From assembly GCA_019925795.1 (NCBI GenBank), contig CM034312.1, forward strand, positions 900,501 through 964,500: 64,000 nt of DNA, given 5' to 3'. Source of the DNA: Dendrobium chrysotoxum (taxonomy: Eukaryota > Streptophyta > Magnoliopsida > Asparagales > Orchidaceae). A model generated the notes under the pieces. The model was not told where the DNA came from and ran no database searches. It worked only from the letters and a program-made list of their open reading frames with translations. The position numbers and the translations under genes were made by a program. How positions within the stretch are numbered: position 1 is the stretch's first letter; each line of letters begins with the position of its first letter. Positions 52,079-63,180 of the stretch are shown piece after piece.

Positions 52079-53801
52079 TTAAATATTTCTCATCAGTGGT
52101 AACCCTATAGGCAATTCTTCAGGTGTTATATCAGAAAACTCATCAATTAAAGCTTGAATTTCTTTAGGAATTTGAAGAGTTGATTCAGTTTCTTTTCCGA
52201 AAACCAAGTAAGCAACTTCAAAATGTTTCAAATCATTTGTGTTCAAAAGCAGTTCAGGAGTATTTATTTTGGCAACCTTGTTATTTTTGGCAGACGAATC
52301 AGGCACATATTTTAGAGGATAGAGAGTGAACTCTTTATTATTTTGAATCAAAGTATAAGTGTTCTTTTCTCCGTTGTGAATGATTTTATGATCAAATTGC
52401 CAAGGATGACCCAACAAAATATGATAGACTTCAAGTGGTACAACATCGCAAATAACTTGATCTTTGAAAGAACTTTCAATTGTTAAGTTAACAGAACATT
52501 GTTTAGTTATTGGAACTTCACCCCCTTCCTTGAACCAAAAATTTTTATAAGATTTGACAAGTGGTTTTGTTTTCGGTTTGAGTTTATCAGCCATTGTTTG
52601 TGAAACAAAATTTCCCGAACTTCTGTTATCGATCATAAGAGTACAAATTTTTCCCTTAACTGTGCAAGTGATTTTGAAAATATTTCTCCTAAGCCACATA
52701 TCCCCATTTTTAATTTTAGTTGTTAAAACTTGTCGGATTACCAAAAGTGGCTCACCTTCATCTCCCTCAACATCAACTTTTTTCAATTCAATGTCATTTT
52801 CAGTTTCGGATTTGTTTTCTTCTTCTTCTTCTATCTCTTCATCATTTTCAATGTGATTGTTTCTTGGTGGGTTATTTTCCCTACAAGCCGCAGAAAGATA
52901 ATCATAAACCCCACATTTATAACATGGTCCAATTAATCTTGGTTGTTCAGTAGGTTTAGGCCCCATTATTCTTTTACCCTTATCCACATTTTGAGTTTCA
53001 AAAGATTTGATTTTTACACCTGATGTTCCCACAGAAGTTTGAGAAGATTGAATTTTAATCCCGCCAGTTTGTCTTCGCTTATATGTTTCAGTTATTTTGT
53101 TGTGACCCATTTGATGTTGTTTTTCAATTTTTAATGTCATACGATAAGCCTCGTCAGTTTTAACTACATGATGCAAATTCAGTTGATCTTGGATTGTCCA
53201 TTTTAAACCGTTGATATACCATGAGACAGTCTTTTCTTCAGATTCATCTAAATCATTTCTAGATTGAAGTTTGTAAAATATTTCAGTGTACTCTTCAACA
53301 GATTGATTTCCTTGTCGCAAGTTATTAAATTCTTGAAAGATTGTTCGAGCATGATCTGATGGTAGGAATTTCCCTCTCATTTTTTCTTTCATCCTATCCC
53401 CAGTTTTGGATTTTTTCTTTACCTCGCCTTAGTCTATTATTTTGCAGGTTCTTCCACAATGTTAATGCATGACCAGTGAGTTTTAGACTTGCAAATCTAG
53501 CCTTCCTATTGTCAGGTATTTTCTTCCATTCAAAAAACTGATCCATCTTTTCTACCCACTCGAGGAATTGGTCGGGTTGTAGCTTTCCCTCAAAGTTATG
53601 GACATCAATTTTTATCCCATAATCCCAATTTCTTTGTTGCCTATTTTGGTTCCTAGGGACTTCTTCTTCACTTTCAGATGTTTGATCATTAGGATTATTG
53701 ACATTTAAGTTAGCAAGAGTGTTAGCCATTTCGTTCATTTGATTTTGCAAATCTGCTAACTGTTGCATCACTTGTTGCCAATCCCCTTGATTATTAGTCA
53801 T
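52079..53801 (-). pseudogene. gag-protease of the intronic CRM-type element, frameshifted
   Basis: Gag starts at ATG 53801 (MTNNQGDWQQVMQQLADLQN). A one-base frameshift near 53400 moves it into a second frame that stays open for 437 codons to 52079. The zinc knuckle near 52905 reads CYKCGVYDYLSAAC, with Tyr at the usual His position. The protease active site reads MIDNRSSGNFVS near 52630 in place of a D-S/T-G triad. The frame ends at a TAA at 52079-52081, after which pol homology continues in the same frame to about 51996. Confidence 0.87.
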
Positions 53802-53850
53802 TTTAGATTTCTAAAGAAAGAGACTCACACCAACCAAGGATTTGCTAACT

Positions 53851-53863
53851 TTCTCTGATACCA
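53851..53863 (-). other. Primer-binding site, tRNA-iMet type
   Basis: On the minus strand TGGTATCAGAGAA starts four bases inside the 5' LTR (53868-54994). Twelve of 13 bases fit the initiator-Met tRNA 3' end. Confidence 0.88.
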
Positions 53864-53867
53864 AACT

Positions 53868-54994
53868 TGATGTAGGCAAACTTGAAAGCAAAGTCAAGAG
53901 AGGAGAACACAAGGACAAATGAAAACCAAACTCGATTTAAATTAGTATGCAAGCTTCCAAACAACACCAAAACAAACGAAAAGTCAAATCAAATGAAATA
54001 AAATAAAAAAAAACGCAATCCTCAGAACAATCGGCAAGTGGTTTCCTCACATGCAACGATAAGTAGGAAAATTATGATAAAGTGCTTAGGCTTGCAAACC
54101 AAGGGTCCACCACAGCAAGAAGGGTCCAACGTCCAACCAAACTCCTCCAACAAATGTCTCCAAATCAGCCAACAAACATCTCCCAATAGCTCAAGAAGAA
54201 AGATACAAGTGGAATGGAACTTGCATAAAGAAGAAGAGATTAGAAGCCAAGACGAAATAGAGAGGTGGGAGAGGTGGAACAAGCTCGCAAGCTTTTCTAA
54301 GAAGAAGAGAAACCCTCAGGTTTTAGAGACTTTGCTCACAAATTTCCAACTCCCCAAATGCTTCAAAACTCCATAATTTATAGGGAAAAAGGGGGCAGCC
54401 AAACAGCCACAGCACCTCCAACCAAACCAATCAGGTAAGGGGAAATGGAAGGCCAATCAACACCCAATCAGCACAATAAAAGCCACGGTACAGCCAGCAA
54501 AATAGGGGAAACCGAAGGGGCCAGAACAGAGGACCGGGACAGCAGCCAGGGAGGATTGGACGGACAACACAGGGAACCGGAACATACAGGAAAAAGGGGA
54601 GAAGAACCAGCCACGGGGAGCAGCATCGGGAGGAAACCGAGAGGACACAAAAAAAGGAAAAGGCAAGCTCCACTCCACAATATGAGCTGAAATAAGAAGA
54701 ATTACCTTTTTATATTAATGAGCTAAAGTCACAGCTCAAGCATTTATGAGCTAGAACCAAGTAGCTCCTAAAAATTCAGCTCAACACCAAAGCAGCCAAA
54801 GCCTAAACCGAGAACAACCAGCAACCCAAAGGACCCAAAATGCTAGTAAACCCAAGACTTGCCAAGCCCAAGCACATCCTACCATAATCATTGGATGATC
54901 TCCATCATTGGATAGCATAAAAAAACATAAAACACAACTAATATTCAAATTACATCAAAAACAAAAATAAATACACCAAAACATGAATGCATCA
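53868..54994 (-). repeat. 5' LTR (element orientation) of the intronic CRM-type element
   Basis: 1127 bp, partner of 48178-49296. A 12-bp insertion relative to its partner near 54164-54176 (AATCAGCCAACA) and scattered substitutions account for most of the difference. Confidence 0.93.
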
Positions 54995-54999
54995 ATATG

Positions 55000-56544
55000 C
55001 TAACCGGATTCCTAGAACTGGTTGCAGCTGGCCAAAAGGATCTAGTTTAATCAGCATGATTCATCACTCTTTATCTTCCAATATGATATCTGATCATCTC
55101 ATGGGATCACGACATACATGCGATTCCACGTTTCAACAAATATCGAGTTCTTTATTTTGAGATTGATTTGGTGGTTGCTACAATATTTAACCTCTACTTA
55201 TTTCTTCTATGAGTTGCCAATCTATTTTTAGCAAGTAGCTGTAATTGGGGGATTTGACCCTATGTTTCCATAATTAGGTTATCATGTATCCCATAACTTG
55301 AGCTCCTTGTGATTTTTGTCTTCAATAGTTTTCCCAAGACTATAGCTTTCCTTACGGCATTTATTTTTTGGGACTATAACACATGCGACAACCTTTATGT
55401 TTGCGACTTTTTCTAGCATGCCTTCTAGGATCTCTCTTTCATGTGACCACAACATACATGTGAAATCCATTTTTTGGCTTTTCCTTACTGGTGTTGTAGC
55501 AATTTTTAGCTAGTGATTTTCTACCTTTCTTTTATTCCAGATGAGAAGAATGGGCTATGTAGGAATGGTTGGAACAAGACTTTTAAAGCTAGAATTTATT
55601 ATTTTTGCTAAAACGTGGATTGGAAACTTGTTCACTAGAATTGAAATGTGTTGAGTTGAAATTTGCAATTGTTTACTTTGTCTTAGAAGATTCTGAGGGA
55701 ATTCTTATTTTTGGCCCTTCACGGGTTATATAAGACCCCTGAGGCATATAAAATTTATAGAATATAGAATAGTAAAATTTTATATTTAGTTTTAATCAAT
55801 TTGTTTGTGTTTGTGATTGAATAAGGATTCTTTGAATGCTTCGTCAGTTTTGACAACAACTTTAAGCGAATGAAATGAATCTCCTTGTACCAACATGATG
55901 CTTGGATCTCCTACTTAGTGCATTTTAACATTGTTCTTTTCATAAACTTGTTTAATGATTAATGCATGAGCGTGATTAAAGCTTTATCGAGTTTGTTATA
56001 TTATGCATTTCTTTTGTAGTGTGATCTTGATCGTGTTGAATTTAATATTTGTTCTCAATTTATCTTGTGACGAGCTTGGATTTTGGCACTTAGATTATTG
56101 CTTGAAATGAAATAAGTGTGTTCATCATATGATTAATCTTTTCTAAAGTTAAAGAAGTTGATTTGTGAATTTTGATTTTTTTGTGTATCTCAACCTATGT
56201 TGCATCAGTAAATCCTAGGACCTAGACCCTAAGGTATCTTACATCAAGCCTAGGAGAACAACAACTATTATTGTTTATGTAATGATTACTATGTTGGATT
56301 GGTTTTCAAATAGAGATGGAGCACAAAATACCACCTATAATAAGGGGAGTAGATTTAGTATGGAACAATTAGGAGCAATTAGAGGAGGCATATCTTGGTT
56401 AAATTTTTCTTAAAAGGATTTAAGAAGTTAAGGTTGAATCTAAAACTTAATGATATGCTTTGAAGATAACCTATGTTGTCAATCTTTCTTTGTAATGATG
56501 TGTCAAGCTTTTTTTAGATGTTGTATTTATGATTGAAATGTTTG
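55000..56544. other. Sequence after the retroelement, presumably uL15m intron
   Basis: AT-rich, non-coding. I looked for the second uL15 exon (VGLGKIAKLI-type peptide) in all three + frames and found none. Confidence 0.5.
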
Positions 56545-58650
56545 AATGAAAGCCCTAGATGAGAAAAGTTGAGTTGCATTAGGTAGTCGATAATCAGCGT
56601 AAAACTTGTTAAATAATCATGACATAAATTCTTTAATGCATTGTGTTAATGTTAGGAAGTTCCCTGGAAGCGACGTATTATATGGCATAAATGCAGCGAG
56701 AAGTGTGCAAGGGTTGCACCGACACCATGATACAGTGTTAAATAAGCAAGGGTTCCACATCATGGACGGATGTGGGCAAAGAAGCTTGTCCATGAAACTA
56801 AAATTGGGATAGCAACTTGGAAGTATGTTCTCTTATAGGAAAATTAATGGAATTAATATGTTTTATGATTCATATGAAGATTAATATTCTATGTATTCAG
56901 AAAATTAAATGGGTTGGAGAGAAGGCTAATGAGATTGATAGTTTAGGATTTAAACTATGGTATTCAAGTATGAGTCATACCATAAATAGTGTAGGTGTGA
57001 TTATAAATAAGAGTTTGAATGATAATGTTGTAAAAATTAATAAAATTAGAGATAGAATTATAACTTTAAAGGTTGTTAATACTAAGATTATTCATATTAT
57101 AAGTGTTTATGCTCCTCGAATAGGTTTGAATATGTGTTCAATATTAAAATTTTGGAATGAATTTGAAGAATTAATACAAATGATACATCTTGAAGAAATA
57201 ATTTTATTGTAGGATATTTAAATGGACATGTTGGTAAAATGATAAAATATTTTAAAAGTATTCATGGTGGTTATGGTTTTGGAGTGATTAATGAAAGGTT
57301 TGGGATCATATTAGATTTTGCTCCAGCTTATGATTTTGAAATTGTTAATACCTTATTTAAGAAAAGAGATGAGCATCTTATCACTTATAAGAATGGATAT
57401 ACTGAAACTCAAAATTATTTTCTTATAAGAAAAATAGATTGTTTAGATTATAAAGATTGTAAAGTTATTCCGAGTGAAAGTTTTATATCCAGCATCATTT
57501 ATTACTTTCAGACTTCAAGATGAATGGACGAAATATAAAAAATAAAGTAAAATATTATCTTAAGATTAGATAGAGGTATTTAAAGAATATTAATAAAAAT
57601 ATTTGTGAAAGCAAGATCTTAAGATTTTGACTATGCATGAAATAACTAATATTATGTAGGAAAAAATAGCTAGTGATATTAAGAATATTGTAAAATATGT
57701 GATTGGAGTATCAAAAGAAAAAGGTCCTAAAAATAAAAATAGTTGGTGGTCGAATTAAAATATGCAAGAACTTTAAGCTCATATCTTTTTGCTTAAGTCA
57801 TAGATGTTCTTATTAGACATTTGCAAGAAAATGTACTATGGTGTGTGCTTTTTGCTGATGATATTCTTCTTGTTGATAAGACTAGATAGGGAGTTGAAAG
57901 AGAACTTGCATTATGGAGGTCAAATTTAGAGTCTAAAGATTTTTGTTTGAGTAGATCTAAAATCGAATACATTAAGTGTAATTTTGATAGTAATAGTTCT
58001 AGTGGGGGATTGTGATTTTGGGCGATCAAGTCATTAATAAGAGTACATTTTTAAGATATCTCGGGTCTATTGTTCAAAGTGATGTTGAAATAGATGAGGA
58101 TATTATTAGTAGAATTCAAGTTGGATGGTTGAAGCAAAGGAATGCATCGAGCATATTGTGTGATAGAAAAGTACCCCTCAAACTTAAGGGAAAAATCTAT
58201 AAGATGGTGGTGAGAACTGCAATGCTTTATGGCGCAGAATTTTGGTCATTAAAAGAGAAGCATAAAATTAAGTTAAGTGTTGCGGAGATGAGGCTACTCT
58301 GGTGGATGAGTTGCTTCACTCTTAGAGATAGAATGCAAAATGAGTATATACATAAAAAGGTTGGAGTAGCTCCAGTAGCAGATAAGATTAGAGAGAATCG
58401 CCTTAGATGGTTTTGTCACATAAAATGTTGGCCTTCCGATGACCTGGTTAGAAGAGCAGATGTATTAGATTTGACCTATGTTAAGAAAAAAAGAGGTAGA
58501 CCTAAAAATACTTGGTTAGAAAATATTATAAATGATCTTTTTTTATTAGATTTAAATGAGAATTTAACTTTAAACAAGACAATGGAGAAAAAGGATTCAT
58601 ATAGCCGACCTCACATAGTGTGATAAAAGCTTGATGTTGTTGTTGTACAA
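56545..58650 (+). pseudogene. RTE LINE with internal deletion of about 1 kb
   Basis: The leader is present (AGATGAGAAAAGTTGAGTTG from about 56560, then TTGTGTTAATGTTAGG), followed by the ORF start ATGTGGGCAAAGAAGC at about 56772. The endonuclease is recognisable (KINILCIQKIKWVGEKANEI, KRDEHLITYKNGY). At about 57770 it jumps from MQEL to LSSYLFA, skipping about 1016 bp compared with the copy at 13276-16175 (the N-terminal half of RT). It then keeps FADDILLVDK near 57851 and a 203-codon C-terminal ORF (58012-58623), and ends GTGTGATAAAAGCTTGATG(TTG)n. No target duplication was identified. Confidence 0.88.
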
Positions 58651-59099
58651 TTCATCATCTCTAATGGTGTTAGTTGTACCCATACTTATATACTGGATAT
58701 CCATTGAGCAATATAAAGTTTCGATTGGTGGTTCATTATTTTCAAATTCTAATGATATAATTCATATTGGATGTGTGTTTGGTGAGTTTTTGGTTTGACA
58801 GAAGGGAAGAAAATGGTTACTTGAATCTTTTAGAAATGTTCACGATGGTATGCATGTTTGATAAATCTAAGAAGTTGGTGTGAACACTGTTCCCAATGAT
58901 GTTCATGTCTTGCCAATAGTTTCCTTCTGTTTCCTTCTGCTTCCCTATTGCAGGTTGTTCACTTTTGCCAATGAATATTGAGTATTGAAATAATATTTTT
59001 TTAGCTTTTATTTATTATTATGTGTGTTTGTTAGATGTGTATTCTTCACGTATTTCACAATTGTCGATGATTACTTCCGTGGATGACATGAGGCTCCTA
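58651..59099. other. Unassigned AT-rich stretch
   Basis: No gene or repeat recognised. Confidence 0.5.
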
Positions 59100-59675
59100 G
59101 TACCAGCATGAGTGTTGATTCTTCATCCGCGTATCGTTGTTCTAAATTGTTTAGTCGTTGGTTCTACATTCTAATACGCCGGTTCAGGCTGAACCGGCCC
59201 AGTCGGCCCTTTGGCCAGTTCAGCAAGTGTACAGGAGGCGGAAACAGTCCGCCTCCTCTCTGTTTTTTCGCCCAATGGGTGGGTCCCACCCATCCATTTG
59301 ATTTCAAAGTGAATAGGGGGGGGGGGCGGCTAGGGCTTTGGGAGGGAAAATAGATTATGAAAGCTTTTGTATTAAAGTGCATGAGAGGATTGGGGGGATT
59401 ATGTTTTGATTGATGAGAATTAGGGTTTCTTGGAGGCTTGGGCTGTAGACAATCTTATCTAGAGATTTGGGAGAGACAATCCTCCTCTCGAATTGAGGAT
59501 CCATTGTATCTTGCTTTGAGTTTTGCTTTGCTTAGTTTCCACTATCGTAACCTATCGTTTCTAAATTAATTTGTCCAGATTTTCTTGTTTTCTCGTTGTT
59601 TTGAACCAATTATTGCTAGGATTGCTTGCGAACTCAAGTAGATCCAATAGGATTACTTGCGAACTCAAGTATTTC
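59100..59675 (+). repeat. LTR-like segment (solo or truncated)
   Basis: GC-rich palindromes at 59181-59199 (CCGGTTCAGGCTGAACCGG) and 59235-59255 (AGGCGGA/TCCGCCT), a run of ten G at 59317-59326, and then a part near 59466-59515 (GATTTGGGAGAGACAATCCTC, GGATCCATTGTATCTTG) resembling the R-U5 of the LTR at 19461. A two-copy 31-bp repeat (GGATTGCTTGCGAACTCAAG) is at 59619-59671. No paired LTR or PBS found. Confidence 0.5.
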
Positions 59676-59799
59676 CTATAACATGCATGATTGAAATTTG
59701 ATTTGTATTGAACTTTCTTTTTGAAATGTGAAATTGATTGTTACTGAAATTTATATTCAATCATTATTTACTTATAGAATTTCAATATTTTGACAATTA

Positions 59800-62700
59800 T
59801 TAAGTTATTTTTTGGAATGAAAGAAATACGCTTGGTCTCTTTACATTAAAAATGATGATTTTTTTGTTGAAGTTAAAAGTTGGTGACTTGCTGGAGATTG
59901 CAATCCTCCACTGTTCTTCTTGAGCTGGCTTCTTTTCATTTTTTCTTTCTTCAACTTGGGGTACGGGGGAGGTTGTAACTACCCGAGTTGATTCCTTCAT
60001 GGTATTAGTCAATATATTATCTGATAATGTGAGCTCTCCCTTCTGATACTTCCTTTCGAGCCAATTCTTAAAGATATAACAATCTTCAATGGGATGGCCG
60101 AGCACTTGGTGATATGGGCAGTAATTTGGGTCGTCAGTCTCTTTTAACTCCTCTGGCCTTTTGCACTCTGGCAATTCTAGACCTGCTTTTAGTGCTTTTC
60201 GAAATAATTTGGCGACACTCTCCCTTTTAAATGAATATTCTTTATTCATCTTATCTTTGAGAGATGGGAACGTTCTATCACCAGTTCCCATTGCTTGCCT
60301 TGGGCGATCCCCTCCGCCTTGGAAAGTTCGTGGCCTGTCATTCCCTCCAAGTACTAGCTTTGGCTAAGGGTTAGGGTTATAGACTTGTTTCGGCTTTTCT
60401 TCATACTGCATCGGCAGCTTGCCTTTATCTACATTGTAAACCACCTGCTTCACTCTATTTGGTCTGAGGGAGGACATAGAATAGGTTTCACCCTTCTTAG
60501 CATTTGGGGCTTTAGCTTTTTTGAGCTTGTCGAAGTGGTCTTCTGATCTTGACAAGTTTAACTTCTCAAACTTGGCCATCCTATCCAGCAGATCCTGAAA
60601 TATGGTAATTGTAGCCATGCACAAAAACGGTTGCATATTGTCATCGATATTTCCCATTAACAATTGCACGACATGTTCTTCTTCGAGCTGCTGCTCGCAC
60701 CTCATGCTCAAGTTGCGTCAGCGGGTCATATATTTCGATACTGACTCCTCTTTTCTCCGTTTGTCTAAAGCGAGGTTGGCGATCGTGATCTTTTCAGTCG
60801 CGCTAGCGAACCTCTTCACGAATATAGCTTCTAACTCTGCAAATATCTTTACAGAGTTGTTCGACAATTCGGCGTACCATTCGAAAGCTGTTGCTATTAA
60901 ACTACTGACGAATTGTCTAAAGAGTAGGGTGTCATTTCCCCCTGTGTTGCCGCAGGTGGCCTTGAATTGCGCCAAGTGCTGCCTGGGGTTATTAGTACCA
61001 TTGAATGTATGGAACTTTGGGACTAAATACCCTTTTGGGTATGACACTTGGTCATATTCTGCTGGATATGGACGACCGTTGCCTACCAATTTCTCTGCCT
61101 GATCGACAGTTATAATGGCCTTAATCTTTTCCGTGATTATTCCCTCTAACTGTGCAGCCGTCACAGGCTCAGAGGTACTTGCTATGTTTTGCGGAGTAGG
61201 CTGACGGATGACATGGTGCACCTCGTGGCCACCTTTAGGAGCGCCTCGTACTCCTGAGACTTGAGGCACTTGGAAGTTTGGAGGATCGAAAGGAGGATTA
61301 GGCAGGGTACCGATAGCAGCAGTCCTTTGCATTATCTGCATCATTACCTCTATCTAAGCCATCATATCAGTCATCTTCTCATTTAGTTGAGAGATTTCTC
61401 TGTCTTTGGATCTCATTTGTCACCTTATCTGCCTTTTCATATCGGCGAGTGTGGCGTTTTCATCATCGGGGGGATTCCCCTCAATCTCTTCCACTTCATC
61501 TTCTCCTTGGGGTTGGCCACCTCTGCCGGTAGCGGGCCCAGCTTCGTCGTGATGTTGGTCTACTCACCTAGGTGGCGGCTGCCAACGATCGTCACCTTCA
61601 TCGTCGTCGTAATAGGCCTCTTCGTTGGCATTGGTGTGCCTCACCATGTAGACGACTTCTATATTCATGGTGTCGTTCATTTCTTCCATTCCTTCTTCCA
61701 TGTATTCTTCTCCTTCTATATCTTTTATGTTTTCTTCTTCTCCTATATCTTCTTCCCCTTCCATATCTTCTTCCACTTTCTCCTCTAGTACATGGATCTC
61801 AGAGCGGCGGCGTCACTGGATCTCCGCTTCTTGATTCGGTAAGAAGATCTCTTCGACCTGCGGACTACGGTCAAAGTTGGTTGTCTCTTCATTTGGAGGG
61901 GATGGCGAGTGACGGGACCCCCCGGAGGATTCTCCAAGGTGTCGACCGTCGGGACGATCGTCAGTATGGGACTTCTTTGGAATCCATTTTTGATATGTTT
62001 TGTTGGCAGGGGCGAATCTCCGAGAAGCCGTATTGAATGTCATGCCCGGGTCAAATCTTCTTTCATTCTTTTCTTCTCTGCGAGGCCTTAGCCTCCAGAT
62101 TTGCTTTCCTTTCTGCCGGGATATTTCGGCGGCGGATCCCTAAACCCAAGGTTCAGGTGTCACACCCCGATGCTCAACGAATGGAATTTGTTGTCGTCTT
62201 CTTCTTCTTTTGGCTATCAAATCAGACGATAGCCTTTCCCTCGTAGGGGTCCTTCTGGCCTCAATCATCAGTGGCCTCTGAAATTTCTTTTTCTTCAGAC
62301 CCTTCTCTTTTATAGTCTTTAATACCCTATACACTCGAGCTAATAGGGTTTCAGGTTCTTTCTTCTTATGGGGAGCTAGGGTTTCATGTCGTTGCTACCA
62401 GAATGATTTATTTAGCTCTCTAGAGGAGCTGTTTCTTTTTACCCACTTCAGGTTCGCAAACCCGTTATGGGTAGGAATTATAGCTTCTGGCTCTTGAGCT
62501 GGCAAGTTGGACGGGTGGACCGGGAGTTGTTGCTGAGCTCGAAGCTCAACATTCTTCTTTCTCCTCTGCCTCCTGGTGAGCCGTCCTCCAGATGAGGAAG
62601 CTTCAGCATTGTTCTCCTCGGGTGCAGATAACCCAATCGACAGAGATGTGGTGTTTGCAGTCACCACAGAAATCCTCCCACCAATCACAACTCTTTTGGC

Positions 62701-63180
62701 AGTCGGGGCCTCAGTCTGTGACAGTCTTTCGAATACAGAAATCCTCTTGCGAGGATTTTCAACAGCAGTAGAAGTCCGTGATGCTGGCAGGTGCGTCCGG
62801 CATGTAGCACCTTCAGTAGTTGGTCGCTACATTGGCAGATGTGCACGACGGGTAGGGGCTCCGGCAGGTTGGAGTCTCCTGACAAATCTCTCAGCATTCT
62901 CGCCATTCGCAGGAATGGCGGCAGTCCTCGCAGCAATTGCTGGAAAGTCAACACTACCAAACTGGATGGTAGCTCCGGCATTTTTAGTGTTGATTATAGC
63001 ATTTGCCAACTGAATGCTGGCTCCACTACCTAGCTGAACAGTGCAAGCAGTGTTCTGTAGATCGATCTGCACAAATGAAAGATAAGGGTTAGTAATCATC
63101 ATCTGATACATCACCCACACTTTCAGAATGCAAAGACTTGCACAGAACATAAGAACAAAACAGATAATATTAGCAAGCAA
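59800..63180 (-). pseudogene. Tat-like Ty3/gypsy gag, one frame with nine internal stops
   Basis: All blocks share one minus-strand frame from about 63180 to 59800: a long N-terminal part with RKRISVFERLS near 62750, a Glu/Asp-rich stretch near 61770-61590, the gag core (PKFHTFNGTNNPRQHLAQFK near 61020, FVSSLIATAFEWYAELS near 60910, FVKRFASATEKIT near 60810) and a knuckle CPYHQVLGHPIEDC near 60120-60080 with a C-H-H-C arrangement. The nine internal stops are all TAG or TGA. There is no frameshift over 3.4 kb. No protease or RT follows; the sequence turns into unrelated DNA near 59800. Gag forms the particle in Tat/Ogre-type elements; this copy cannot make it. Confidence 0.8.

Larger units (their letters stand above)
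48178..54994 (-). mobile_element. Complete CRM-type Ty3/gypsy element in the uL15m intron, TSD ATATG
   Basis: 6817 bp, oriented opposite to the host gene. The LTRs (48178-49296, 53868-54994) begin TGATG and end CATCA on either strand, with an exact 5-bp duplication outside. On the minus strand the order is LTR, iMet primer site, gag, protease, RT, RNase H, integrase, chromodomain-like tail, purine tract, LTR. The LTRs differ at roughly 9 of the first 180 positions by eye, so the insertion is old enough to have decayed. RT and integrase motifs place it in the same clade as the element at 1-8102, but LTRs and gag differ clearly, so it is another family. Confidence 0.95.

Noticed and set aside
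61387..62036. Plus-strand frames of 133 and 154 codons
   Set aside because: Antisense shadows of the Glu-rich part of the Tat-like gag (Phe/Leu/Ser-rich complement of GAA/GAG codons).
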